From NCBI GenBank assembly GCA_029550865.1, contig JAKPGM010000078.1, positions 1 to 64,000 of the forward strand: a stretch of 64,000 nt of DNA, in the 5' to 3' direction. A model generated the notes under the pieces. That model had not been told where the DNA came from. It made no database searches and saw only the letters and a list, made by a program, of their open reading frames with translations. The position numbers and the translations under genes are program-made. Below, in pieces: positions 8,579 through 17,539 of the stretch (position 1 is its first letter; each line of letters opens with the position of its first letter). The stretch comes from Bacteroidota bacterium (GTDB lineage: Bacteria; Bacteroidota; Bacteroidia; Bacteroidales; DTGW01).

Positions 8579-9567
8579 GCCATATAGTTTTCGATAATCC
8601 CAAAGCATTTTTATTGCTACTGGTGTTGCTGCCAGTTATTTTCTGGTATGTGAAGAAGTGGCGCAGTACAACTGCCGCAATTCAGGTTTCCGACATCAAA
8701 CGATTGACAGGTGTACCAACCAGTAGTAAAATATGGTTGCGACATCTGGCATTTGCTTTACAAATGTTGGCTTTAGTTTTGATTATTATTGCCTTAGCTC
8801 GTCCTCAATCGACCAATCGGTGGAAGAACGTAACCTCTGAGGGTATCGATATAGTTATTACCCTTGATATTTCGGGAAGTATGCTGGCTGCAGATTTTAA
8901 GCCTAATCGTTTGGAGGCAGCAAAAGATGTGGGAGCAGAGTTTATTGCCGGTCGTCCCAACGATCGCATTGGATTGGTAGTATTTGCGGCAGAAAGTTTC
9001 ACCCAATGCCCACTCACCACCGATCATGCTACCCTGCTTAATTTGATGAAGAACATTAAAATGGGGATGATCGATGATGGAACAGCCATCGGAATGGGAT
9101 TGGCTACAGCCGTCAACCGACTTCGCAATAGCAAGTCGCCCAGTAAGGTCATCATCCTGCTTACCGATGGGGTAAACAATCAGGGTAGTATTGCCCCTAT
9201 GACAGCTGCCGAAATAGCTAAAGCATTTGGTATTCGAGTTTACACCATAGGCGTTGGAACACGCGGTATGGCACCCTATCCGGTTCAAACCCCTTTTGGT
9301 ACCCAATATCAGGATATGGAAGTTGAAATTGATGAACCCCTCTTGCAGCAAATTGCCCAGCTCACAGGTGGAAAATATTTCAGGGCTACCAATAATCAAA
9401 AATTGCGTGAGATATATAAAGAAATTGACCGGATGGAAAAGACCCGTGTCGAAATTAAGGAATACAAAAAACGGGAAGAAGAGTTTTTTAAATTTGGAAT
9501 GGCTGCTTTTATTCTTTTGCTTGGTTCGTTTGCAATACGACAAGGTTATATGGTTTCTTTACCCTAA
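8575..9567 (+). CDS. batA: BatA, VWA-domain membrane protein
   Basis: A 330-residue inner-membrane protein. Two transmembrane helices near the N terminus (about residues 11-26 and 55-76) are followed by a VWA domain with the complete MIDAS motif DISGS at residues 98-102 and the TDG segment (ILLTDGVNNQG). A C-terminal helix near 308-325 would anchor the end. The family acts with MoxR, BatB and BatD in a periplasmic-membrane complex linked to oxygen tolerance and envelope stress in Bacteroidota and spirochaetes. It overlaps the preceding gene by 4 nt and is followed by batB after 10 nt. Confidence 0.88.
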   Translation: MSHIVFDNPKAFLLLLVLLPVIFWYVKKWRSTTAAIQVSDIKRLTGVPTSSKIWLRHLAFALQMLALVLIIIALARPQSTNRWKNVTSEGIDIVITLDISGSMLAADFKPNRLEAAKDVGAEFIAGRPNDRIGLVVFAAESFTQCPLTTDHATLLNLMKNIKMGMIDDGTAIGMGLATAVNRLRNSKSPSKVIILLTDGVNNQGSIAPMTAAEIAKAFGIRVYTIGVGTRGMAPYPVQTPFGTQYQDMEVEIDEPLLQQIAQLTGGKYFRATNNQKLREIYKEIDRMEKTRVEIKEYKKREEEFFKFGMAAFILLLGSFAIRQGYMVSLP

Positions 9568-9577
9568 AGTTTAAACT

Positions 9578-10645
9578 ATGTTTCGGTTTGCCTATCCATA
9601 CATGCTATATTTTCTCATTTTGTTGCCTATACTGGCAGTTTGGTTTCATTATATCCGATTGCGAAGACAGAAAAAACTGGCCGAGTTTGGCGACCTATCG
9701 TTAATTGAACAGCTTACCCCAGATGTTTCACAAAAAAAGCCAGTGTGGAAATTTTATCTGTTTCTGGCAGCTCTGGCATTTCTAATACTTGGTTTGGCCA
9801 GGCCGCAAATGGGGGCAAAGTTGCAGGAAGTTAAACGTAAGGGTATTGAAATTATGATTGCCCTCGACGTTTCGAATAGCATGAATGCTATGGATATTCA
9901 ACCTTCCCGAATCGAACGCGCCAAACAGGTGTTATCCAAATTGATCGATCGTCTGGAGGACGATAAAATTGAGTTGGTCGTATTTGCAGGCGATGCCTAC
10001 ATTCAGGTACCTATTACAGCCGATTACGTTTCGGCCAAAATGTTTTTATCACATATCAATACGAACATTGTGCCTACGCAGGGAACTGCTATTCAAAAAG
10101 CCCTTGAAATGGCTGCAGCATCTTTTACACCTTCCGATTTGCAAAAGGTAATTGTGGTGATTACCGATGGCGAGGATCATGAGGGCGATCCCGTGTCGTT
10201 TGCACAGCAACTGCACGAGGAAAAAGGGATACTTATTTATACCATTGGAATGGGTACTCCAGAGGGTAGTCCTATACCAGTGAATCCTCTCAACCCTTAT
10301 GATTTTAAAAAGGACAGGGAGGGGAATACGATTATCAGTAAACTCGATGAAGAAACTCTTGTTAAAATGGCAGCTGTTGGTGGAGGTGAATATATCCCTG
10401 GGAATAATGCCCAGGCTGGTATCAACAACCTATTTGATAAGCTGAAAAAAATCAATCGAAAAGAGTACGAGGCCAAAATCTATTCCGATTATAATGATCA
10501 GTTTATGTATTTTTTTGTCATGGCCTTGCTGCTTTTGCTTGTCGAAATAATAATAATGGAGCGGAAGAGCCAACGATGGTCTAATTTCAAGCTTTTTGAA
10601 TTTACGCTGAATAGTTTTAATCAAAAAGCAGGTGGGAGGGAGTGA
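9578..10645 (+). CDS. batB: BatB, VWA-domain membrane protein
   Basis: A 355-residue paralogue of BatA: two N-terminal transmembrane helices (about 8-26 and 57-74), a VWA domain with MIDAS motif DVSNS at residues 97-101 and ITDGEDHEGD further on, and a C-terminal transmembrane helix (FMYFFVMALLLLLVEII). The conserved MIDAS residues suggest that divalent-metal-dependent protein binding is retained. Gene order directly after batA and directly before the TPR gene batC is the standard bat layout, and the start of batC lies within a few bases of the batB stop. Confidence 0.88.
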   Translation: MFRFAYPYMLYFLILLPILAVWFHYIRLRRQKKLAEFGDLSLIEQLTPDVSQKKPVWKFYLFLAALAFLILGLARPQMGAKLQEVKRKGIEIMIALDVSNSMNAMDIQPSRIERAKQVLSKLIDRLEDDKIELVVFAGDAYIQVPITADYVSAKMFLSHINTNIVPTQGTAIQKALEMAAASFTPSDLQKVIVVITDGEDHEGDPVSFAQQLHEEKGILIYTIGMGTPEGSPIPVNPLNPYDFKKDREGNTIISKLDEETLVKMAAVGGGEYIPGNNAQAGINNLFDKLKKINRKEYEAKIYSDYNDQFMYFFVMALLLLLVEIIIMERKSQRWSNFKLFEFTLNSFNQKAGGRE

Positions 10646-10647
10646 TC

Positions 10648-11469
10648 ATGAAATTTTTGCACTTGAATACCCATTGCCATAATATCTTGATTCTTATGCG
10701 TCAACTTCGAAGCATTACGTTTGGGATGATAGTTTTACTATTAGCCTGCTTTGTAATTCCTGCACAGGGACAGAAGTCCGAAAGAAAGTTCGTTCGAAAA
10801 GGAAATACAGCCTATGAACACAAAAACTACAATGACGCAGAAATATTTTACCGCAAGGGATTGGAAAAAAATGACAATTTTGCTGTAGGTCTGTACAACC
10901 TGGGTAATGCGCTATATCGTCAAAACAAATTTGAGGAAGCCATTGGAGCCTACCAGAAGGCAATTGGTACAGGTGGATTGGCAAAAAACGACCTTGCAAA
11001 AGCATATCACAACATGGGCAATTCTTTACTGCAATCGAAAAAAATTGCAGAAAGCATTGAGGCTTATAAGCAAGCGCTAAGAATCAACCCACGCGACCTC
11101 GAAACAAAATATAACCTTGCTCTTGCCCAGAAATTGTTAAAAAATCCTCCTCAACAGAATCAAAACAATTCGCAAAACAATCAACAGAATCAGAATAATC
11201 AGAATAATCAGAATCAAAACAAAGATAATAACCAGGATAAGAATCAAAATCAAAATCAGGATCAGAATAAAAATAATGAAGGAAACAAACCTCAGCAAAA
11301 TAACCCCGATAAAAATAGGGAGGGGCAAGAACCCCAGGGGAATCGAATGACTAAAGAACAGGCCAATCAGTTGTTGGAAGCCATCCAGAACGATGAGAAC
11401 AACACCCAGGACAAAGTAAAAAAGCAGCAGGCAAAAGGAGCACGTGTACGTCCGGATAAAGATTGGTAA
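10648..11469 (+). CDS. batC: BatC, TPR protein with Gln/Asn-rich tail
   Basis: A secreted or periplasmic tetratricopeptide-repeat protein. The first ATG after the batB stop is at 10648; an alternative ATG at 10696 gives the cleaner signal peptide (MRQLRSITFGMIVLLLACF, cleavage near AQGQ) and may be the real start. At least three TPR units follow (YNLGNALYRQNKFEEAIGAYQKA, YHNMGNSLLQSKKIAESIEAY written here in part). The C-terminal ~90 residues are a low-complexity Gln/Asn/Lys/Asp tract, common in BatC, before a final short helix. TPRs imply a scaffold role for the BatA/B/D complex. Confidence 0.82.
   Translation: MKFLHLNTHCHNILILMRQLRSITFGMIVLLLACFVIPAQGQKSERKFVRKGNTAYEHKNYNDAEIFYRKGLEKNDNFAVGLYNLGNALYRQNKFEEAIGAYQKAIGTGGLAKNDLAKAYHNMGNSLLQSKKIAESIEAYKQALRINPRDLETKYNLALAQKLLKNPPQQNQNNSQNNQQNQNNQNNQNQNKDNNQDKNQNQNQDQNKNNEGNKPQQNNPDKNREGQEPQGNRMTKEQANQLLEAIQNDENNTQDKVKKQQAKGARVRPDKDW
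11150..11300 (+). repeat. low-complexity Gln/Asn-coding tract in batC
   Basis: Tandem CAG/CAA/AAT/AAC codons encode an almost uninterrupted Gln/Asn run with scattered Lys and Asp. The irregular codon mixture (for example several AATCAGAAT units around 11180-11215) is typical of slippage-prone, disordered linkers. It is part of the gene, not a separate element. Confidence 0.8.
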
Positions 11470-11506
11470 AAATTTTGATAGAATTGATAAACGGATGATG
11501 TAAAAA

Positions 11507-13363
11507 ATGTATTCCATGAAGTATATTTCTTCGATAGTAGGTATTTTACTTTCACTTCATACCTTGTGGGCTGATAATATTCAGTTTACCGCCAGTGGCC
11601 CACGGGTAGTAGAGGTAGGAGAACAATTTGAGATTACCTATACTATCAATGCACAGCCTTCGGGTTTTCGCCCTCCAGAATTTAAGGGCTTTAGCCTGAT
11701 AGGTGGTCCCAGCCAATCGAGTAGTACCAGCATACAGTTTATCAACGGTAAGGTTACACAAAGTGTCACCTATAGCTACAGTTATTATTTTACAGCTACC
11801 AAAGCCGGTACTTTTACCATCGATCCGGCAAAGGCAACGGTAGATGGTAAGTCGTATCTTTCCAACAGCCTAACTATTGAGGTGGTTGCATCGGGAAAGG
11901 CTTCGGCTGGTTCTTCTCCAGCAACTTCATCACAGCCCTCGGGGGTAAATTCTTCCTCCAACGATCAGGATGAAGTGGTGGCTGAGGCCGGGAACGACGA
12001 CCTATTTGTGCGTATACTTGTCGACAAAACTAATGTTTATCAGGGTGAAAAAATAATTGCTACCATCAAGCTATATACCCGACTTAATTTATCAAGCATC
12101 GAAAAAGTTGACTATCCTTCTTTTAATGGTTTTTATCGTCAGGATATTGAAACTCCGCCTCTTCAACGACTCGAACGGGAGGTAATAAATGGACAGGTAT
12201 ATGGTACTGGCGTTTTACAGCGAATGGTACTTATTCCGCAAAATGCTGGTCAAATAACTATCGATCCATTTTCATTACAGGCCATAGTCCAGGTGCCTGT
12301 CTCGCGCCGACCCCGTAGCATATGGGATGATTTCTGGGGTCCACAGGTGAAAGAAATTCGAAAGAAAGTTAGCAGTAAACCTGTTAAAATAACCGTAAAA
12401 GCCCTGCCCGCTAATGCACCAGCCAGTTTTAAGGGAGCAGTGGGTAATTATTCCTTCAATGTCTCGCTCGATAAGCAAAACGTCAAAACCAACGACGCTA
12501 TTAATCTTAAAATTACCATTTCGGGCAATGGAAACCTGAAAATAATTCAGCCTTTCGATATAAAATTCCCTTCTGATTTCGAAACCTACGATCCTAAGGT
12601 TACTGCTAATACTAAGGCTACCCTAAATGGCATTGAGGGTACTAAGTCCTTTGAATATCTCATTATCCCACGTCATTCAGGTGTTTTTAAAATTCCACCC
12701 ATTGAATTTACCTGGTTCGATTTGTCAAGCAAGCAGTACAAAACTGCTTCAAGCGGGGAACTTGTGATTAATGTCGAGCGAAGCCCTGATGAGGGAAAAA
12801 CTACTATTGTCCAGGGAGTCAATAAGGAAGATGTAAGGTTTTTAGGGAAAGATATTCAATTCATTAAGACAAAAAATCTTGTACTAAATCGTCAGGGCGA
12901 GTTTTTGATTGTTCAGCCCCTGTTTGATGCAATGTATGCCCTTTCGCTGTTGTTATTTGGTCTTTTTGTATGGCTTATGCGAAAACAAATTAAGGCCAAT
13001 GCCGATGTGGCAACTGTAAAACTGCGAAAGGCCAATAAGATAGCTATCAAACGTTTACAAACTGCCAAAGAAAATCTTGAGGCACAACACGAAGAAAAAT
13101 TTTATGAAAACGTACTGAAGGCATTGTGGGGGTATGTAAGCGATAAATTCAATATACCGCTTGCCGACCTGTCGCGTGAGAAAGTTTACGAGGTAGCTTC
13201 ATTGCATAATATTTCAAACGATATGGTCGATGAAATGATGAGGTTGATCGACCATTGCGAGTTTGCTCGATATGCACCAGCTCAGGGTAGCAGTCAAATG
13301 CAGGAGGTGTACCAAAACGCTATCGGGGTTATCAGTAAGTTTGAGCAAAACTTTAAAAAATGA
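11507..13363 (+). CDS. batD: BatD, oxygen-tolerance-family membrane protein
   Basis: A 618-residue protein. The start at 11507 is followed by a second in-frame ATG at 11516; both precede the signal peptide (MKYISSIVGILLSLHTLWA). The large periplasmic part contains repeated Ig-like beta domains, starting with FTASGPRVVEVGEQFEITY and repeated as VDKTNVYQGEKI and VSLDKQNVKTNDAI. A transmembrane helix near residues 475-494 (AMYALSLLLFGLFVWLM) leads to a cytoplasmic helical domain. This is the usual BatD architecture. It overlaps batE by 4 nt (ATGA). Confidence 0.88.
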   Translation: MYSMKYISSIVGILLSLHTLWADNIQFTASGPRVVEVGEQFEITYTINAQPSGFRPPEFKGFSLIGGPSQSSSTSIQFINGKVTQSVTYSYSYYFTATKAGTFTIDPAKATVDGKSYLSNSLTIEVVASGKASAGSSPATSSQPSGVNSSSNDQDEVVAEAGNDDLFVRILVDKTNVYQGEKIIATIKLYTRLNLSSIEKVDYPSFNGFYRQDIETPPLQRLEREVINGQVYGTGVLQRMVLIPQNAGQITIDPFSLQAIVQVPVSRRPRSIWDDFWGPQVKEIRKKVSSKPVKITVKALPANAPASFKGAVGNYSFNVSLDKQNVKTNDAINLKITISGNGNLKIIQPFDIKFPSDFETYDPKVTANTKATLNGIEGTKSFEYLIIPRHSGVFKIPPIEFTWFDLSSKQYKTASSGELVINVERSPDEGKTTIVQGVNKEDVRFLGKDIQFIKTKNLVLNRQGEFLIVQPLFDAMYALSLLLFGLFVWLMRKQIKANADVATVKLRKANKIAIKRLQTAKENLEAQHEEKFYENVLKALWGYVSDKFNIPLADLSREKVYEVASLHNISNDMVDEMMRLIDHCEFARYAPAQGSSQMQEVYQNAIGVISKFEQNFKK

Positions 13364-14142
13364 AAACAATGAACTGGCGAAATATAATCACTTTGGTTTG
13401 CCTTTTGTTTTTTAGCCTAATATCGGCTATTGGTATGTCCAATGATGTGGCTAAAAAGGAATTTGCTCGAGCCAATCAATTATATACAGCAGCTCAGTAC
13501 GACAGCGCAGTGCGTGTATATGAAGGTATCCTGAGTCAGGGTTACGAATCGGCTGAACTGTACTATAATCTCGGAAATGCCTATTATAAGGCGAAAAATA
13601 TTCCTAAGGCTATTTTAAATTACGAAAGGGCAAGGCTTCTCAAGCCTAACGATGACGAAATTAATTTTAACCTGCAACTGGCACAAACTATGGTAGTGGA
13701 TAAAATTAATGTACTACCCGAGTTTTTCCTTAAGCGCTGGTGGCGATCTTTTTCCTACCTGTTTTCGTCCGATGTATGGGCAATCATTAGTCTTTCCACT
13801 TTTGTTCTTATGCTTATCGGAATAGCTGTTTACCTATTTATTTCATCCTATGCATTAAAAAAAATAAGCTTTTACTTTTCTGTTTTCCTGCTGTTGGTGA
13901 GCGTGGTTTCATTTTCGCATAGCCTGTCCTTGAAAAAAGAACGTACCGCTCACAATACAGCTATCGTCATGGCGCCAACAGTTACGGTTAAGAGCTCACC
14001 TGACGAAAATGGTACCGAATTGTTCGTCATTCACGAGGGTACCAAGGTATGGATAGTCGATCAGGTCGGGGAGTGGTTGCGAATTCGAATTGCCGATGGC
14101 AACAATGGCTGGCTAAAGCAATCAGATATTGAAAAAATATAG
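13360..14142 (+). CDS. batE: BatE, TPR plus SH3-domain protein
   Basis: A 260-residue protein that closes the bat operon. Signal/anchor helix at residues 5-25, TPR units at about 30-110 (YNLGNAYYKAKNIPKAILNYERA), two transmembrane helices near 140-190, and a bacterial SH3 domain at the C terminus (VTVKSSPDENGTELFVIHEG ... GWLKQSDI). The SH3 domain probably faces the periplasm and could bind peptidoglycan or a Bat partner. It starts in a 4-nt overlap with batD. After its stop comes the promoter region of the trp operon. Confidence 0.85.
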   Translation: MKTMNWRNIITLVCLLFFSLISAIGMSNDVAKKEFARANQLYTAAQYDSAVRVYEGILSQGYESAELYYNLGNAYYKAKNIPKAILNYERARLLKPNDDEINFNLQLAQTMVVDKINVLPEFFLKRWWRSFSYLFSSDVWAIISLSTFVLMLIGIAVYLFISSYALKKISFYFSVFLLLVSVVSFSHSLSLKKERTAHNTAIVMAPTVTVKSSPDENGTELFVIHEGTKVWIVDQVGEWLRIRIADGNNGWLKQSDIEKI

Positions 14143-14178
14143 TTTGGCAGCTATAACATAAAATTTTTGAAAGAAGAT

Positions 14179-14209
14179 TTTTAATTTTTCAAAAAATGTG
14201 TTTTCTTTG
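14179..14209 (+). promoter_or_regulatory. candidate promoter of the trp operon
   Basis: TTTT at 14179-14182, a 19-nt spacer and TTTCTTTG at 14202-14209, 7 of 8 matches to the Bacteroidota -7 consensus TAnnTTTG. Transcription would start near 14216, about 12 nt before the leader-peptide ATG, in an A-rich context typical of Bacteroidota translation initiation. The -33 element is imperfect. Confidence 0.4.
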
Positions 14210-14227
14210 CAAAAAACAGAGCAAAAA

Positions 14228-14296
14228 ATGAATAACAGACGGAATAACATATGGTGGTGGTGGCGTTTTCTTCTTCTCAACCGTGAGGAGGGATAG
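14228..14296 (+). CDS. trpL: trp leader peptide with four consecutive Trp codons
   Basis: A 22-codon ORF: ATG at 14228, four tandem TGG codons at 14252-14263 (peptide core NNIWWWWRFLLLN), and TAG at 14294-14296. It lies between a candidate promoter and an intrinsic terminator, upstream of trpE. Runs of the regulatory amino acid directly before an attenuator are the hallmark of ribosome-mediated attenuation: when charged tRNA-Trp is scarce the ribosome stalls on the TGG run and prevents the terminator from forming. The peptide itself is not expected to have another function. No similar ORF of random origin would be expected to combine these elements. Confidence 0.85.
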   Translation: MNNRRNNIWWWWRFLLLNREEG

Positions 14297-14298
14297 CC
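14271..14298 (+). promoter_or_regulatory. trp attenuator segments 1:2 and putative antiterminator strand
   Basis: TTCTTCTC (14271-14278) can pair with GAGGAGGG (14285-14292), counting G-U pairs, to form the 1:2 hairpin just behind the Trp codons. GGATAGCC (14291-14298) can pair in part with GGCTTACC of the terminator 5' arm (14328-14335), with two central mismatches. A ribosome stalled at the TGG run would cover the first arm, freeing the second to compete with the terminator. Pairings were made by eye; no folding energy was calculated. Confidence 0.5.
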
Positions 14299-14321
14299 CT
14301 GCTGCTGTCTTAAAAGCATCA

Positions 14322-14356
14322 AAAAAAGGCTTACCAAATCACGGTAAGCCTTTTTT
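14322..14356 (+). terminator. intrinsic terminator of the trp attenuator
   Basis: Perfect stem GGCTTACC (14328-14335) / GGTAAGCC (14343-14350) with a 7-nt loop, extended by A6 upstream and followed by T6 at 14351-14356. It sits 43 nt before trpE, between the leader peptide and the first structural gene, as expected for a regulated attenuator rather than a bat operon terminator, although it may serve both roles. Confidence 0.85.
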
Positions 14357-14398
14357 AGTTTGTATTTCGGCCTTTGAAAAATAATAAAATTTTAAGTT

Positions 14399-15796
14399 AT
14401 GCGGATCAAAATTCACACCATTTCAAAGTCGATACTTGCCGATACCACTACGCCGGTAAGTATATACCTGAAGCTTCGTGACATTTTTCCCAATTCTGTC
14501 CTGATGGAAAGTTCCGACTACCATGGCGCAAAGGGCAGTTGGTCGTTTATTTGTGCCAAACCCCTGGCTACCTTCAAAGTAGAACAAAATCGAATTGTAG
14601 AATCCTTCCCCAATGGTAATGTGGCTATTACCCATGTTTCACCTGAAGCTAATGTGGTGCAACGGCTCAATGCGTTCAGGATGGCTTTTGTATGTGAAGG
14701 TGATCCAGTGCCTGTAAATGGTATCTTTGGATATGTGGCATACGATGCCATTGAACATTTCGAAAATATCCGTTTGACGTCAACTATCGAGGAAGAAAGA
14801 AGAATCCCCGAAGTATTCTATTCATTTTATCGATTTATCATTGCCGTGAATCATTTTCACAATCAACTTATTCTTATTGAAAATATTCCTGATGGAGGTG
14901 TGTCGGAGATGGAACATATTGAAACCTTGCTCAACAGCCGAACCTTTGCAGTGTACCCTTTTAAAGCCAATAGCGATGAGGTGTCTAATAAAACCGATGA
15001 AGAGTATATGGAGATGGTAAGGAAAGGCAAGGAAAGTTGTATGCGAGGGGATGTATTTCAAATTGTGCTTTCGCGACGCTTCGCCCAAACCTATACTGGC
15101 GATGATTTCAATGTTTATCGAGCGCTGCGTTCCATTAACCCTTCACCGTACCTTTTCTATTTCGATTATGGCAACTTTCGGATTTTTGGATCTTCCCCTG
15201 AAGCTGAACTGGAAATTAAGGGCGGTAAAGCTTACATCCATCCCATAGCAGGTACTTTTAAACGTACCGGTAACGATAAGTACGATCAGCAACTGGCCGA
15301 ACAGCTTGCTCAGGACAAAAAGGAAAATGCAGAGCATGTAATGCTGGTCGACTTAGCTCGCAACGATTTGAGCCGCAATGCTACTAACGTTACGGTCGAA
15401 ACATATCGTGAAATTCAGTATTATTCCCATGTATTGCACATGGTGTCTGTGGTATCCGGTATTCTACCGCAGGATTATAATCCTGTCAAAGTACTTGCCG
15501 ATTCGTTTCCAGCAGGGACTCTTTCGGGAGCACCTAAATATAAGGCTATGGAACTTATCGATCGATACGAGGGAAGTCGACGAGGATACTACGGCGGTTG
15601 TCTTGGCTATTTCGGCTTTAACGGCGATTGTAATCATGCAATCATGATTCGATCTTTCCTGAGTAAAAATAATATCCTCTTCTATCAGGCGGGGGCTGGA
15701 GTGGTGCAGCAGTCCAAAGAAGAAAGCGAACTGGCCGAAGTAAACAATAAACTGGCTGCCCTTAAACAGGCGCTTGTTCTGGCCGAAAAAATTTAA
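14399..15796 (+). CDS. trpE: anthranilate synthase component I
   Basis: A 465-residue chorismate-utilising enzyme that converts chorismate and ammonia to anthranilate. The C-terminal chorismate-binding domain shows FQIVLSRRF, GSSPE, PIAGTFKRTGND, DLARNDLSR and the AGTLSGAPKYKAMELI segment; the N terminus has LMESSDYHGAKGSWSFI, in the region of the tryptophan feedback site of TrpE proteins. Position at the head of a full trp operon and behind a Trp-codon leader separates it from PabB. It is followed by trpG as a separate gene, so the two subunits are not fused. Confidence 0.95.
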   Translation: MRIKIHTISKSILADTTTPVSIYLKLRDIFPNSVLMESSDYHGAKGSWSFICAKPLATFKVEQNRIVESFPNGNVAITHVSPEANVVQRLNAFRMAFVCEGDPVPVNGIFGYVAYDAIEHFENIRLTSTIEEERRIPEVFYSFYRFIIAVNHFHNQLILIENIPDGGVSEMEHIETLLNSRTFAVYPFKANSDEVSNKTDEEYMEMVRKGKESCMRGDVFQIVLSRRFAQTYTGDDFNVYRALRSINPSPYLFYFDYGNFRIFGSSPEAELEIKGGKAYIHPIAGTFKRTGNDKYDQQLAEQLAQDKKENAEHVMLVDLARNDLSRNATNVTVETYREIQYYSHVLHMVSVVSGILPQDYNPVKVLADSFPAGTLSGAPKYKAMELIDRYEGSRRGYYGGCLGYFGFNGDCNHAIMIRSFLSKNNILFYQAGAGVVQQSKEESELAEVNNKLAALKQALVLAEKI

Positions 15797-15848
15797 ACAA
15801 TGTGATCATGTTTTTATGTATCACCGCAAATATTTTATAATGATTACC

Positions 15849-16439
15849 ATGAAAATTGTTGTACTCGATAATTACGACTCATTTACCTACAACCTGGTTC
15901 ATGCCATTGAAAAAATTGTGGGGCAGAAAATCGTTGTAGTACGTAATGATGAAGTTGAACCTGATTTTTTTAAAGATTTCGACAAAATTGTTTTATCCCC
16001 GGGTCCTGGTCTTCCCGATGAATCAGGTATATTAAAACCGGTAATTCAACGCTGGGCTGCCGAAAAATCCATTTTTGGAGTTTGCCTGGGGCTGCAGGCC
16101 ATTGGTGAAGTGTTTGGCGCACAGCTCGAAAATCTTAATCAGGTATATCATGGGGTGGCTACTACCATCATTCAAACGGTAAACGATGAGCCCATCTTTG
16201 AAGGGGTGCCCGAAATTTTTGATGCAGGTCGATATCATTCCTGGATTGTTAGTCGTAACCAACTACCCGATTGCCTCGAGGTAACCGCTATCGATAAACA
16301 AGGACAGATAATGGCTGCACGCCACAAAACCTACGATGTTAAAGGAGTTCAGTTTCACCCTGAAAGCATCCTGACCCCTTTTGGGGAAAAAATTATTGCC
16401 AACTGGCTTTTTCATTCGGCTAAAAATTTGGAACAATGA
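15849..16439 (+). CDS. trpG: anthranilate synthase component II (glutamine amidotransferase)
   Basis: A 196-residue class-I glutamine amidotransferase that supplies ammonia to TrpE. Family start MKIVVLDNYDSFTYNLVH, oxyanion region SPGPGLPDESG, nucleophile Cys in FGVCLGLQAIGE, and the catalytic His-Glu in GVQFHPESILT are all present. The frame is open upstream into trpE and an in-frame ATG at 15840 is also possible, but 15849 fits the family start. A 95-nt gap before trpD has no obvious signal. Confidence 0.94.
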   Translation: MKIVVLDNYDSFTYNLVHAIEKIVGQKIVVVRNDEVEPDFFKDFDKIVLSPGPGLPDESGILKPVIQRWAAEKSIFGVCLGLQAIGEVFGAQLENLNQVYHGVATTIIQTVNDEPIFEGVPEIFDAGRYHSWIVSRNQLPDCLEVTAIDKQGQIMAARHKTYDVKGVQFHPESILTPFGEKIIANWLFHSAKNLEQ

Positions 16440-16534
16440 CTCAACATAATAACGTCCGTTTCTGCAACAAGCAATTGATGCCCTTTTTACATTTGTTTCA
16501 CCAATAAACCTGGTCAACTAAAATACTGTTAACC

Positions 16535-17527
16535 ATGAAAAATATTCTAAATTACCTTTACTCACACAAGACCCTCAGTAGAGAAGAAGCCAAAATGGTG
16601 CTTACCAATATCGCTAAGGGTGAATATAATCATTCGCAAATTGCCTCCTTTTTGAGCGTATATTTGATGCGTAATATTACACTCGACGAATTGGCCGGCT
16701 TTCGCGATGCCCTGCTCGAACTTTGTATTCCTGTGCGTCTTGATGGTTACCCAACTATCGACCTGTGTGGTACAGGCGGTGACGGCAAAAATACCTTTAA
16801 TATCTCCACCCTTTCGTCGTTTGTGGTTGCTGGCGCTGGTTATAAGGTAACCAAACATGGAAATTATGGCGTTTCCTCGGGTTGTGGTTCGTCCAATATC
16901 ATGGAAAAATTGGGCTATAAATTTTCAGCCGAAGAAGCTAAGTTGAAAAAGGAAATTGAGGTTGCAGGTATTTGTTATCTGCATGCTCCCTTCTTTAATC
17001 CTGCCATGAAAAATGTGGCACCCGTTCGAAAAGACCTGGGAGTTAGAACCTTTTTTAACATACTCGGTCCGCTTATCAATCCTACTTTCCCTAAAAATCA
17101 AATGGTGGGCGTTTTTAGCCTTGAATTGATGCGTATGTACAATTATTTGTATCAACAGACCGACAAAAATTACATCATCCTTTTTAGCCTTGATGGATAT
17201 GATGAGATATCGCTCACTGGGCCTTTTAAATTGGTTGGGCGTACCTGGGAGCAAATATACCATCCCGAAGATTTAGGTTTTCCGAAGGTTGAACCTCATA
17301 AATTGGCTGCAGGTGCTACCGTTGATGAATCGGTCGAAATTTTTATGAAGATCCTTGAAGGAAAAGGCACACCCGAACAAACCAATGTGGTGATTGCCAA
17401 TAGTGCCGTGGGTATTCATTGTCTGGAGCCTGAAAAATCACTTGCTCAATGCATAGATGTTGCTAAAGATTCTTTGCTTAATGGGAAAGCACTGGCTACC
17501 TTAAAAAAACTGTTGGAACTACAATAA
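16535..17527 (+). CDS. trpD: anthranilate phosphoribosyltransferase
   Basis: A 330-residue enzyme that transfers the phosphoribosyl group of PRPP to anthranilate. The glycine-rich PRPP-binding motif DLCGTGGDGKNTFNIST lies at about residues 76-92, followed by KHGNYGVSSGCGSSNIMEKLG and the FFNPAMKNVAPVRKDLG segment that lines the anthranilate tunnel. Length and motifs are normal for the family. It is the third structural gene of the operon and ends 12 nt before the chosen trpC start. Confidence 0.95.
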   Translation: MKNILNYLYSHKTLSREEAKMVLTNIAKGEYNHSQIASFLSVYLMRNITLDELAGFRDALLELCIPVRLDGYPTIDLCGTGGDGKNTFNISTLSSFVVAGAGYKVTKHGNYGVSSGCGSSNIMEKLGYKFSAEEAKLKKEIEVAGICYLHAPFFNPAMKNVAPVRKDLGVRTFFNILGPLINPTFPKNQMVGVFSLELMRMYNYLYQQTDKNYIILFSLDGYDEISLTGPFKLVGRTWEQIYHPEDLGFPKVEPHKLAAGATVDESVEIFMKILEGKGTPEQTNVVIANSAVGIHCLEPEKSLAQCIDVAKDSLLNGKALATLKKLLELQ

Positions 17528-17539
17528 ATTGCATTGCTT

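Noticed and set aside
8794-9543. 249-codon minus-strand frame inside batA
   Set aside because: batA on the plus strand has a complete VWA domain and fits the operon; the antisense frame has no domain pattern.
11137-11517. 126-codon minus-strand frame with many Ile/Leu
   Set aside because: It is the antisense of the Gln/Asn codon run of batC; the repeated Ile-Leu pattern is an artefact of low complexity.
14399-16439. Interpretation of the TrpE/TrpG pair as PabB/PabA for folate synthesis
   Set aside because: They head a complete trp operon preceded by a Trp-codon leader and terminator.
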